A stretch of DNA of 64,000 nucleotides from Boesenbergia rotunda (Eukaryota; Streptophyta; Magnoliopsida; Zingiberales; Zingiberaceae): positions 132,196-196,195 of the forward strand of contig JAGFNQ010000848.1 in NCBI GenBank assembly GCA_024364735.1. The letters run 5' to 3'. A program made the translations under genes and the position numbers. Positions 44,442-54,709 of this stretch are shown piece after piece (within the stretch, counting starts at the first letter, position 1; every line of letters begins with the position of its first letter). A model generated the notes under the pieces. It was given only the letters and a program-made list of their open reading frames with translations, did not search any database and had not been told where the DNA came from.

Positions 44442-46487
44442 TCACAAAAATTTCTCTGGTGGCCTAAGGCGATTCAGGTTCAAGATCCACTGAAGGAATG
44501 GAGGGCTATGGATTAAAGTAAGATCTTCTCCTCCTTCTTGATGCCTTTCAGAAGTACTTCCAGGAGGTTGAAGTCTGTTCAGCTGGAGCACCCACTCCTG
44601 GAGTCTTCTGGACCCTGCAAAACAGTGTAATACCTTTCTCAAGCGTGCAGGGTCAGAAAGAAATAAAATGATATAAGTATCTGCATGAAATGAATCCAAA
44701 TCTGCATCATGTTCAATGAAATCAATGCTTGGTGTCTCAATAAATTTTTCACGGTTATTTCCTATAAAATTTGCATCCTGAAATTCATCACAAATAATGA
44801 AATCAATTTTTGGCACTTCAATAAAAATTTCGCAATTATTTTTCAACACAGATGGATCAAGCAAAATATCACAGCCTATGAAATCAATCTCAGGTGCCTC
44901 AAAGAATTTTTCAAAATTATTTCCAGCATAAGATATATCAAAACACTCATCACAACAATTAACAACACTAGGCACTTCTAAAAAATTTTCACACTCAGCA
45001 TTTTCATGATTTGTATCACCACATGCTTCATATTCAACATATTCTCCACTAGGTACCTCTAGGGATTTTTCACAATCAAATTCTACAAGAAATGCATCCC
45101 TAGGTGTATCAAAAATAATAAAATCAGTTTGAGGTACCTCATTACAAATTTCAGAAAAATTAGGAGGAGAATTTACCTGATCGTGCTGAAAAGTACCTGG
45201 AGATTCTACAAAAGTAGATATATCTGTGGTCTCCTCCTGATCATGTGCAGTCTCCTCTTCAGCCTCAAGTTCTGGTGGACACTCAAATAAAACAGGTGAT
45301 CCTTGGGTTCTTGCTTCCACCATGCAAGTCCCTACACTTCCTGGAAGTTGTGGTGGTCCCTGGGGCTTAGTGCAGTCCCCTACACCTGTGGAATCATCTC
45401 CTCTGCATGCTTCTTTTGTAATATCTGCAACAACAGTATCAGAAAAATTAGGACCACTAATAACACTATCATCACAAAATAAAAGACTAGAATGGTCCTG
45501 TGGAGCTTCAGTTTCTTCTGCTGGAGTTGAAAAATTTGGAATTGGATTTTGAATAGGAGTCTCCGGAGGAATGCATGCTGTAGGTGCCCAAACTTTAATG
45601 TATGCTTCTTCTTCTTCTATCACATTTGCAAGATTACTTGAAGAAGGACTTGGCCATACACTAGGGTCACCTTGAACTGATATAAAACCAACTCCGGGGC
45701 TCTCAGAATCAAGAGTTGCTTGAGAATATAATTGTCCTGATTCTTGGGCTAGCCTTTGTTTCACTTGATCAACTAATTTTGCAATGCGTTGTAGTTGTTG
45801 TTGATTTTGCTCTTGTTGTTGTTGTAACATCTCCATCATCCTTTGTTGTTGAGCCTCACTCCAATCAGGATCATCAAAGCCTCCTTGGTTAAACTGCTGA
45901 AATGGAACATAAGGCTGCTGAAGTCCAGGAGGAGGCTGCGCATTCTGAAATGGAAACTGTAGGGGCTGATCAAATGGATGCATGGACTGATTAGATTGCT
46001 GAAAACTTGGCTCACAACATGGTGGAGATAGCTGAAAATTTTGATTATGAAATTCTTGGATCTGAGGTTGAAATTGTTGTGGTGAACACTCAAATTGATG
46101 TGGGGGCTGTTGGTACTGATTTTGGTGCTGAATTTGTTGAGGATATGGCTGGAAATTGCTTTGGAAAATTGATGGACCTTGCTGAAAACTATTCCCCGGA
46201 AAACCTTGATTTGAACCTTGCTGAAAACTCTGATTGGGCTGCTGAAAACTCTGAAACTGCTGCCCTTGCTGATAGTTCCCCTGAAAACCTTGATTTTGGT
46301 TAAATGTTGACTGTTGATGCTGAAAACCTTGCTGAAAAGGCTGAGACATCTGCTGGAAATTTTGAAAGCTTCCTTGAACTTGCTGATTTTGGTGGTATTG
46401 AGGCTGAAAATTCTGATATTGCTGTTGGAATTGTGGCTGCCCATTCTGAAATGGTTGCTGAAAATTTGAATAGTATTGCTGAAACAT
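44442..46487 (-). CDS. 681-residue Gln/Phe/Asn-rich protein of the young element
   Basis: A single intact frame; ATG 46487, about 140 bases after the primer site, so in the position of gag. Residues 1-200 are dominated by Gln, Phe, Asn and Pro in short (F/Y)QQ-N repeats, a prion-like composition. Residues 210-250 (EAQQQRMMEMLQQQQEQNQQ and LQRIAKLVDQVKQRLAQ) look like a coiled coil. Residues 270-450 are acidic. Residues about 470-610 hold degenerate repeats of roughly 28 residues around (C/R)E-F-E-P-IDFI-CD. The tail is basic/Leu-rich (LQEWVLQLNRLQPPG and LQWILNLNRLRPP). No zinc knuckle or pol domain. It may be a divergent gag able to assemble; that is inference from position and intactness. 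Confidence 0.7.
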   Translation of the reverse strand: MFQQYYSNFQQPFQNGQPQFQQQYQNFQPQYHQNQQVQGSFQNFQQMSQPFQQGFQHQQSTFNQNQGFQGNYQQGQQFQSFQQPNQSFQQGSNQGFPGNSFQQGPSIFQSNFQPYPQQIQHQNQYQQPPHQFECSPQQFQPQIQEFHNQNFQLSPPCCEPSFQQSNQSMHPFDQPLQFPFQNAQPPPGLQQPYVPFQQFNQGGFDDPDWSEAQQQRMMEMLQQQQEQNQQQLQRIAKLVDQVKQRLAQESGQLYSQATLDSESPGVGFISVQGDPSVWPSPSSSNLANVIEEEEAYIKVWAPTACIPPETPIQNPIPNFSTPAEETEAPQDHSSLLFCDDSVISGPNFSDTVVADITKEACRGDDSTGVGDCTKPQGPPQLPGSVGTCMVEARTQGSPVLFECPPELEAEEETAHDQEETTDISTFVESPGTFQHDQVNSPPNFSEICNEVPQTDFIIFDTPRDAFLVEFDCEKSLEVPSGEYVEYEACGDTNHENAECENFLEVPSVVNCCDECFDISYAGNNFEKFFEAPEIDFIGCDILLDPSVLKNNCEIFIEVPKIDFIICDEFQDANFIGNNREKFIETPSIDFIEHDADLDSFHADTYIILFLSDPARLRKVLHCFAGSRRLQEWVLQLNRLQPPGSTSERHQEGGEDLTLIHSPPFLQWILNLNRLRPPEKFL

Positions 46488-46628
46488 TTTGATCTTGCAG
46501 CCCTGTCACAAAACAAACAAGAAAAATAGCAGCAACCCGTATACAAAAGATAAAGCAAAATAAAATAGAACCCAATGATATGTCTAAAGAAACATACAAG
46601 CAAAAATCAAACAATTCAACTAGTTGCT

Positions 46629-46646
46629 TCCCCGGCAACGGCGCCA
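46629..46646 (-). promoter_or_regulatory. primer-binding site, tRNA-Asp
   Basis: The minus strand reads TGGCGCCGTTGCCGGGGA, complementary to the 3' end of plant tRNA-Asp including CCA. Seven bases separate it from the LTR. Confidence 0.9.
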
Positions 46647-46652
46647 AAAATT

Positions 46653-49531
46653 TAACGGGCCCAAAATATACTAGATTATTTGTCACGAAATGTATGGGCT
46701 CATCAAATTTAAATATCAATGAATGAATGAATGGAATGCTGGAAACCCTTTTACAATCAAGAATATGAAAATGTAATATAGGGGCCACAGGTCATATTTT
46801 TCTCGGGGCTAGTTGACGTTGTTCGATTCAAGCTCGTATTTAGGTGTCGTTTGTGTTTTCGGGTTTCAAATAAGGATTTGGGTTTGGGTTCAATCCGAAA
46901 TGGAAAACATGATGCAAAGGATCAACCAAAAGGATAGCTTACTATGAAACTCAACAAGTGGTAACAATGGTTAACTCAATCAATGGAAATCTAAATCAAG
47001 GCACTAAAGCAATTTTGGAAACAAACAAATCTGATTCCACTTGCAAAATTTCCACTGCAAATTAGATGGAGCTTCAAGATCTACAACATTCAAACCTAAA
47101 CATCCATTTCATACAAAATTGCACGCAACCAAACTTGATACTCAATCATTCAAACTCATGTGCCATTAATAATATCTGATATTAAGTGCAATAATTAGAA
47201 ACCTATGGCAGTAGAGAAATCTGAATTTCAGAAACAATTGAATGGAACTCGAAGCACTAAGTTGCACAAAAAATCAAGCTGCCCACCATGCATCTTAGCA
47301 TGTTTTATGGATACAAACTCACAAGCTTTTAGAAACTGCTGTGCCAAAAATTATCAACTTGCATGTAACCAGGAACTGAGAATTCAGAAATGGACGGATC
47401 AATTCGGTTGGGAACAAGCTATCAGAAACATCATTTACTGAAATAAGGAAAACAATGCAACAATCACACTAATGCTGTTCAATTCCGAACTATCTTCATG
47501 CAGGGTTGAATTGCAGAATTTCAGAATTGACATGTTGGAAAACAATTCGTGCAGGCTGAAAATTCAGATTGTAGACACATGAATCCAGAATCAATTCATT
47601 GATACAAGGTATTGATGTTAAGAAATCAGGTTGTTCAGTCCAAAAACGCAGCAGAAACTTGGCACAGCAAAATTCGAAGACAGGTGTGCAGAAATAGCAG
47701 CTTACTTCCTCTTGGATGCAAGATTGAACAAGCTACTGATGTGAAGCCATTGAATGTGATATAAATAAATTGGGAGCAGAATTCAACGCCCAAATGATTG
47801 CAGGAATTAATTCAAGTGAAACAAAGATTCAGAAACCAAAATTATGTGCAGAAACAAAAATTGTGCAGGGACTGAAACTGAAAACCGTGGATAACTGAAT
47901 TCAGAAATTCAATAGCAATTTCAATCTTAATGAAACATTCTGCAAAATGAACTCAAAACAAATGGAGCAAAACTCAAACTCAATGCATATGAAACTAAGG
48001 AAGGAACTGATACTCAACTGATGCTGATACGCAACTGCAGAGCTTGATACGCAGCAGGAAATGGAATTTCAGAAATGAAATTGAGCTACAAAACAAACTA
48101 AACTAATTGCAATGGCTCACTACAAATTGCCTAACTAATTACTGATACCTAATTACATCTGAAAACAAATTCAGAAATCTGAAACTGAAACTGATTGAAT
48201 TTAATACGCAGATGCCGAAACTGATACGCAAATGCCGAAACTGAAAAAACTAAGTGAAACTAGATTGCTTGTTCACTAAACACACTCATTAGCTAACTAA
48301 CTTGAAGATTCAAAACTTAAATTAAGCTAAACAATTCAGAAAACGAATGTAACCAATCTGAAAACAAGAACAGAAATGAAACACTGCAGAATTCGAACAT
48401 TACAACTAGAAACAATGAAATTAGCTATGGAAAACTAATCCTCAACTCTCCTTAAGCTCAAATGCTTCTTGGTCGTCAAGCAAGAGTGAGCCTCGAACCC
48501 GCAAGCTCAGCAAACAATTGAGAATCAGCTCAACAATTCAAATCTAGCTCACACTCTGAACCAATCTGAATTTCAAATCGCTTTCCTCAATCTGGCATTG
48601 TCCAAGTGCGCGGATGGTGTGGGGATGATGCCGAACACTCCAGGGAACCCCTCTGAATCGCTCGGGTGGATGAAGGATGGAGCAAAACCGAGATTGAAGC
48701 TGTAAATGACAGAGCTGCGGAGACCTCACAACAACTCTGTTTTGGCCAATTCGGAGCTGGAAATTCACCGTGAGCCTTCCCAATAGCCTAGCAATTGATC
48801 TATTAGAAGGATTGAAGGGTCGCGCCCCTTTGGATGAAGAAATCTAGCTAAAAACAGTGAAGAAAAACGATGAAGAAGATGACTGCGGCGGAGACGCGAC
48901 AAGGAGAAGAACAGTGCAGTGTTTGATTAAATACTTAAGCACGGACGGTCCAGATTGATTTGATGAAATCCAACGGCTAATCTTGCTCTGATTGGAGCCA
49001 AACTTTAATGATGATGATCTGAGGTCAGGATCTACCTTGTGGTAGCTCGGATCCTCCAGATATGCAACGGATGGTCCAGATCAAGCTAATCTTTGAATGG
49101 ATGATCTAGAGCCCTCCAAGCTTGATCCAACGGTTGATCTTGCTCTGATTGGGATGAAATCTTCAGATCTTGATCAGGGTGCTTAATCAACCCTAACCCT
49201 AGCTCGGATTGCTTCAGATCGTCCCGGATGGCTCAGATCTAGCCGCTCTTGAATCGGACGGCCCGGATTAATCGTAGGCTTGATAATTCGGTCCGGTTCA
49301 CATCCGACTCAGGTTTGACCCAATATGCCCTAGGTCCAGGATCCTTTGATGCCTACAAAAATATATCAGAAAATTAGTGGCCAAATAATCCAAAAAAATG
49401 TATAATTTTACAATTAAGTCCAAAATAAGAGGAAATCCTAAAACCTAGGGTAAAATCACAATTAAGCAATAAAAACATAGGTCAAACATGGATTTTAATA
49501 TCTAAAATAATCACAAAAATGGTACTTATCA
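46653..49531 (-). mobile_element. 5' LTR of the young element
   Basis: 2879 bases. On the minus strand it runs from TGATAAGTACC (49531) to GGGCCCGTTA (46653). The terminal CA has become TA here, while the 3' LTR keeps CA. Confidence 0.92.
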
Positions 49532-49536
49532 AGGGC

Positions 49537-50352
49537 CTGCAGAGGGCCATGGGGACAGACCTTCGGTTCAGTACAGCATTTCACCCGCAGACAAACGGTC
49601 AGTCAGAGCGTACGATTCAGACATTGGAGGATCTGCTGAGATCATGTGTTCTGGATTTCGGAGGCAGCTGGGAGGATCATTTACACTTGGTGGAGTTCAC
49701 CTACAACAACGGCTATCATTCGGCGATTCAGATGGCGCCGTATGAGGCGTTGTATGGTAGGCCATGTCGGACATCCACTCTCTGGGAGGAGGTTGGGGAG
49801 GCCCAGCTGTTAGGACCAGAGAGAGCTCAGCAGGAGGCGGAGCTTGTACGCACTATCAGACGGAGGATGCCAGAGGCACAGGACCGCCAGAAGAGTTACG
49901 CTGATCAGAGACGGAGACCACTGGAGTTTGCCATGGGTGATCATGTGTTTCTTCAGGTTTCACCCACGAAAGGGGTGAAGAGGTTCGGCATTAGAGGTAA
50001 GCTAGCTCCACGATATATTGGACCTTTCTAGATTCTAGAAAGGATCGGAGCCGTAGCTTACCAACTTGCACTTCCCCCTGCTTTGGCCGATGTGCATGAT
50101 GTATTCCACGTCTCGATGCTGAGGAGATACGTGGCTGACCCACCACATATTCTGTCGGAGGTACCAGTTTCGCTTCAGCCGGATGCGACCTACGAGGAGG
50201 TTCCAACACGGATCCTAGAGCATGGGGAGCGACAGTTGAGGAGAAAGACAATCCGACTGGTTAAGGTCGGATGGCTGCACCATTCTGACGCCGAGGCGAC
50301 CTGGGAGCTCCAGGATATCATTCGAGCTCGCTACCCCCACTTATTTGCTTGA
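49537..50352 (+). pseudogene. chromovirus integrase C-terminal part with chromodomain-like tail
   Basis: Resumes in the same reading phase as 38513 after one AGGGC copy. HPQTNGQSERTIQTLEDLL carries the catalytic Glu; counting across the junction it lies 35 residues after the second Asp, as in DD35E integrases. A GPF motif follows (about 50022), then TAG at 50029, then VFHVSMLRRY and a chromodomain-like end (TIRLVKVGWLHHSDAEATWE, then ARYPHLF). The tail is thought to guide integration to heterochromatin in chromoviruses. Confidence 0.88.
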
Positions 50353-50462
50353 GGTACGTATTCATTCAGTATTTATACTGCATCATTGTTTGGTTCAATG
50401 TTTTATACTGTAGGATTGTGCCTGACATGATTAGATAGTGAAATTTGGGGACCAAATTTTTA

Positions 50463-50476
50463 TTAGTGGGGGATAA
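50463..50476 (+). promoter_or_regulatory. chromovirus polypurine tract
   Basis: TTAGTGGGGGATAA directly before the 3' LTR. Confidence 0.7.
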
Positions 50477-53164
50477 TGTTAAAATACCTAAAAACTAAAA
50501 GGGGGGCTATTTGGAATTTCCAAGAGTAGAGGGGCAAGGGGCAAGAAAGACAAATCATTTATAAGTTTTAGGTCTCACCTTTTCCTTGCGCCGCAGCCAA
50601 CACCGATCCTTTCCTCTCTTCTTCATTCTCTTCATCGCAAGCCCTAAGTCGCAGCCAAGTGATCTCAGCGCATCGACTTCCTCTTCTTCTTCGATCTCAT
50701 GGGTTTCAACTCGTGATCTTCTTCCTCCGGCTTCTGTCTTCGTCGAGCCCTACGGTGTGCGATCGATCAGGGTCACGGAGCGACGAGTTCTGCTCCTTTT
50801 CTGACCTCGCCGGAGCGAGACCTTGCCGATCTTCTTTTACCCTCTCGACTACTAGTGAGTCCCTTACCTTGATCGCGTATCTGATTTGGTGAGGGTAGTT
50901 GATTCGATTTGATGGAGATCTGAGGGTTGATGCTTGATTCCAGGTGGTGCCTGGTTCTTGATCTCTTTTGCTCGGCTACTAGGATCGCCGGATTGGAACA
51001 GGGGACGCCGGTGACATCTGAGGTAAGGAGCAAAGTGTCGGTTGCTTATGTTAGGGTTCCGCTGGTTCTTATTGTCTTCTGATCTGAGATTAGGATTATG
51101 ATATGCGATGTTCTAATTTTTCCAGTTTCCCTTATGGTTCTTGATCTATGAATGAATGGGAATTGTTATGCGTATTTGATCTGCACCATCCTTGCTATGG
51201 TCGAGAGATTAGAGAAGGTGTAGGTTCTGTTCTTGTTGTGTTAGATCTGTAGATGCCCTATTTGGTCGGTTATGGGGCATGTCTTTGTTTTGTTAGTTCT
51301 TTCCTTCTGCCGTGAGGTTTAGCTTGGCCGAGAATTGGAGGTTTGTTTCTTGATCTGTAGTGGTGATGGGTTGCATTCCATTTGTGTTGATTTACTTCCG
51401 TTTGATCGGATCACTTAGAGCAGGGTAAGTTAATTGAATTGCTATTGTATCATTATTTTTGTAAATGGTTGTGGTGCTGTGTCCTTGCCGAGAGCAACAC
51501 GGGATTAGGGATAGTTTAGCATAGCTTAAATTTTCTTAATCCCATGCTTACACTAAGGCCTGAATTAGGGGGTTCATTTGGTTAGGAAGTTAGGGTTTAA
51601 TTTGGGGATTAATTAATGGTAATTAACCCTAATTAATCAAATGGGTGTTTAATTAGGATTAATTGATTATGATTAATCCTAATTAAATTAGAAGTTATAT
51701 TTGGCTAAGTGATTGTGTATTTGATGCAGGATACTGAGTGTCGCGGCTATAGTCGTCGCGGCTATCATTTTTGGACGGGGGTTCTCGACGCCTGGACTTC
51801 TTTATATCGAGGCGGGTACCTCTTCTTATACATAGTTAGATATTGTTAGCAGTAGGGATATCTGATATCTTCATTACTGTACTCTTGCTTCGGTAGTTAT
51901 ATCCGTTAGCTTTACTGCTTACTATTTCTATATGGATTGGAGATGCACAGTTTACCTTATACCTTACGCTAGGATTTAGGTATTGGTGCATACCGGTTAT
52001 CTGAGCTACTGCATATCATGTAGATGACAGCAGGGATAGATAGTGGATGATGCATGGGATAGTGACATGAATCATTGTTGCACATAGCATAGGGGACGAC
52101 CTTTGACTCCCTAGAGGTTGAGATGGTTCGTCGTACTTGCTACTCGTGTAGGGGCATATGTAGGCGACCTTTCACTCTCCTAGTGGTTGAGATGGGCCGT
52201 CAGACCTGCCACATGACCTGTCGTGCAGCCCCATTGGCGGACCCGGCGCTGCAGCAGGTCCCCTACCTATCCGATGATAGCGAGGGACGTTTAGAGCGTT
52301 ACTCCACTCGATGGTGGGGTACGTTTATGGTCTCCGACCCTACCCATTCGGTCTCGCGTGTACCTCCTTATAGACCATCTGTTCGTGCAGGGAAGACCAT
52401 GTCAGTGCCCTACCCACTCGGTTCGCGTGCCTCCGCGACCTACACCGACTGGCGTCAGGGGTGACCCATGTTGCATCATGAGCATGTTCTGCATCTTTGC
52501 ACTTGGTTATGTTTGCTGCACTTGGTTGACATGCATACTACCGGGTTTGGATCGACGCAGGTAGGTATGTAGTTCCTTTACTGCTTATGGTTCAGTTTTG
52601 CATTTCTTTTTACTGCAGTTATCTTCAGTATTATGATAGATAGATAGACGGTGACCTACTGCTATTATTTCTTCCTGTGCATATCAGACTGTATTCGCTG
52701 AGTTCTTAGGACTCACCCCGTTAGCCCTGTTTTTCACTTTTCAGGATGATCGTCTGGATTGCCCAGCAGCCTGTTCCAGTTCATGTGTCTCCGAGATGAT
52801 TTCCGTGATTATCCGGTGTTTTGGTTGTGGTACATGTTGGTACCCTTTTCTTTTATTCGTTTTGTTTCCTTATACTTCCGCTGTCATATGTGTGCTCTGT
52901 TGTGACGTCCATTTTTCGACAGTATAGTTGTACTTTTGTGTGCTTTGGAGGCCTCGATTCCGTTTTGGTTTTGTCATAAGTCGTACCGGTACGCAGCTTT
53001 ATCGTCATGTCCGTTTTCTCTTTATACCGTCGCTTGTTCCAGCCCTATAGGTTGGGGTACGAGTCGACTGACGTAGTCGTGGTGGTTAGTTTTTGGATTG
53101 TCCGCCGGGACGAGGGAGTAGTTGTCCGATCGATATCGGACAAGCGACTCCTCGGGGCATGACA
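50477..53164 (+). mobile_element. chromovirus 3' LTR
   Basis: 2688 bases, near copy of 31252-33953, ending GGGGCATGACA before the GTTAG duplication. Frames at 50586-51033 and 52123-52564 mirror those of the 5' LTR and are not genes. Confidence 0.9.
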
Positions 53165-53169
53165 GTTAG

Positions 53170-53460
53170 GATCTCTATAAGAACATAAACATGGAGATTA
53201 GGATATGAACAATCCATAAAGCATTAACTAGCATTGTAGTAAAATTGAAATCCTAGATTCCACCCATCCTACACTTCTCCCAAAGATCAACTCTTTCTCT
53301 CTTTTCTTCTCTCCTCTCTCTTTAGCAAGCTTTCAAACCAATCCTGCGATAGTATAAATAGCTTACCTTTGCATAATCAACTAGTGCTTAATCAACAGTC
53401 ACTGTGAATCGATATTTTATTACTTGATGACATATCCGTGCACTTGCGGATCCCACATCA
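53170..53460 (+). mobile_element. outer element 5' LTR, second part
   Basis: Continues the LTR interrupted at 31251 (GATCTCTATAAGAACATAAAC...). It matches 63222-63500 and ends GGATCCCACATCA. Confidence 0.8.
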
Positions 53461-53466
53461 AGTTTT

Positions 53467-53484
53467 TGACACCGTTGCTGGGGA
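53467..53484 (+). promoter_or_regulatory. outer element primer-binding site (tRNA-Asp, decayed)
   Basis: TGACACCGTTGCTGGGGA differs from the exact tRNA-Asp site by three transitions. Confidence 0.75.
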
Positions 53485-53645
53485 CTATTTTCATTAACTT
53501 TAGTCGATAAGCAAATTAGTTAGTCTAGACACATTTTCTTTGTTTTTGTCTATAATATGCTATTTCATTTCTTTTGCTGATTTTCCATTTCTTTCCATGT
53601 TCCTATTTTTTGTATCTTGTTTATAGTTTTTCCTTATACGATCCC

Positions 53646-54709
53646 ATGCGCTTTAGCATGAGTAATAGAACTTTGAAAGAATTTGCTACACTCATATCTT
53701 CAAGATTTCTACCTCCTAGTGTGCAACCTCAGATTGAAGACTCTGATTCAGATATAGATCAATATGAGTCCCTTTGTAGAGTATGTGGAGACATGACCCA
53801 TCCAATTGCTATGTGTCATCTATTCCAAAGCGCTGCTAACAACCCAATTGAACTTCAAAGTCTATTTCAACCTCAACAAATACCTGAGTAGTAAGAGTAT
53901 TTCCAGCCACAACAGCTTATTCCTGACCCACAAGTGATATTATCAGGAATGGATGGATTGTCAATATTTAAACTACAAATGCATACAAGGTATTGAGCAA
54001 ACTTCTCAAGAATTCGAATATCCATCAGAATTTCAAGATGATTTATTACTAGATGGGCCAAACCAATCTCAAGAAATTGAGCCAAATTTCCAGGAAGAAA
54101 TCTAAGACTAGAAACACTTACTCCCAAACAAGTGAAGACCACAGTGCAAGATTTTGAAGAGCACTTAGTGCAATGGGGAATTTGGTTACTATGTACATTA
54201 CATCAAGTTAATGGAGAATCACTCCATGACTCATTCGTTTCCTTACATGACATTAAAGTAGTTGACGGTACTCAAGATAAGGATAGAACTTTTGATGCAT
54301 GTCCATCCACCCTAGCTGATGTTCTTGTTTGAGCCCCCAAAGATGTTGATGATAGTTCATGCATATCTGTTGATGAAATTGTAGATGGGGCTGTTATTGA
54401 TGTCAATAGTTGGGTGGATAATATTAACATAAGTGGACTCTTAGACATTTATGATGAAGTTGATATGGTGGATGTAAGAGTAGGGACTCATGATTTGGAA
54501 GACACGTTCCAAGGATCACCCCCTTTGCTTACTCAGCCAACTAAAGTAGTTAGAGATGATTTGGTTGAGGATATATGTGTAGGAACTTGTTCAAAGGAAG
54601 CAAAGCCCCATGAATCACTAGTTTTAGAGACACAATCACCAAAGTCAGTGCTAGAGCCACTACGATATCACGAGGAAGTCACATCCACCTGTTCAGAAGT
54701 TTCAAATTA
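53646..54709 (+). pseudogene. decayed gag-like frame of the outer element
   Basis: A frame from about 53644 includes an SDSDIDQYE acidic segment and a CCHC-type knuckle CRVCGDMTHPIAMC (about 53776-53817), then a FQPQQ-type Gln-rich bit and TAG at 53889. Further pieces (54132-54332, 54414-54710) are acidic, without domains, with stops and shifts between them. No pol follows. The knuckle near the N-terminus plus the primer site argue for gag. Confidence 0.5.

Larger units (their letters stand above)
38514..49531 (-). mobile_element. young non-autonomous LTR retrotransposon with a Gln/Asn-rich ORF
   Basis: Two LTRs of exactly 2879 bases (38514-41392 and 46653-49531), flanked by the target duplication AGGGC (38509-38513, 49532-49536). 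On the minus strand it starts TGATAAGTACC. The primer site is an exact 18-base match to the tRNA-Asp 3' end (46629-46646), and a polypurine tract adjoins the 3' LTR (41393-41410). Only about seven differences between LTRs were seen by eye, so the insertion is very recent. The 5.26-kb internal region carries one ORF (46487-44442) and 3 kb without coding sequence. No protease, RT or integrase, so it needs a partner element. Confidence 0.92.
31252..53164 (+). mobile_element. Tekay/Del-like chromovirus (Ty3/gypsy), nearly complete
   Basis: LTRs 31252-33953 and 50477-53164 start TGTTAAA and end ATGACA/GTGACA. They are exactly flanked by GTTAG at 31247-31251 and 53165-53169. The order gag, protease, reverse transcriptase, RNase H, integrase, chromodomain-like tail is gypsy; long LTRs and the C-terminal domain fit Tekay/Del. 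gag-pol is one frame broken by eight stops and one small frameshift, and its integrase is split by a younger element (38514-49531). It is not functional. Confidence 0.9.

Noticed and set aside
46629..46646. tRNA-Asp gene fragment
   Set aside because: Only the 18-base primer complement is present; it is a retroelement primer site.
45836..46788. Other minus frames overlapping the Gln-rich ORF
   Set aside because: Alternative frames of the repetitive CAA/TTT-rich coding sequence.
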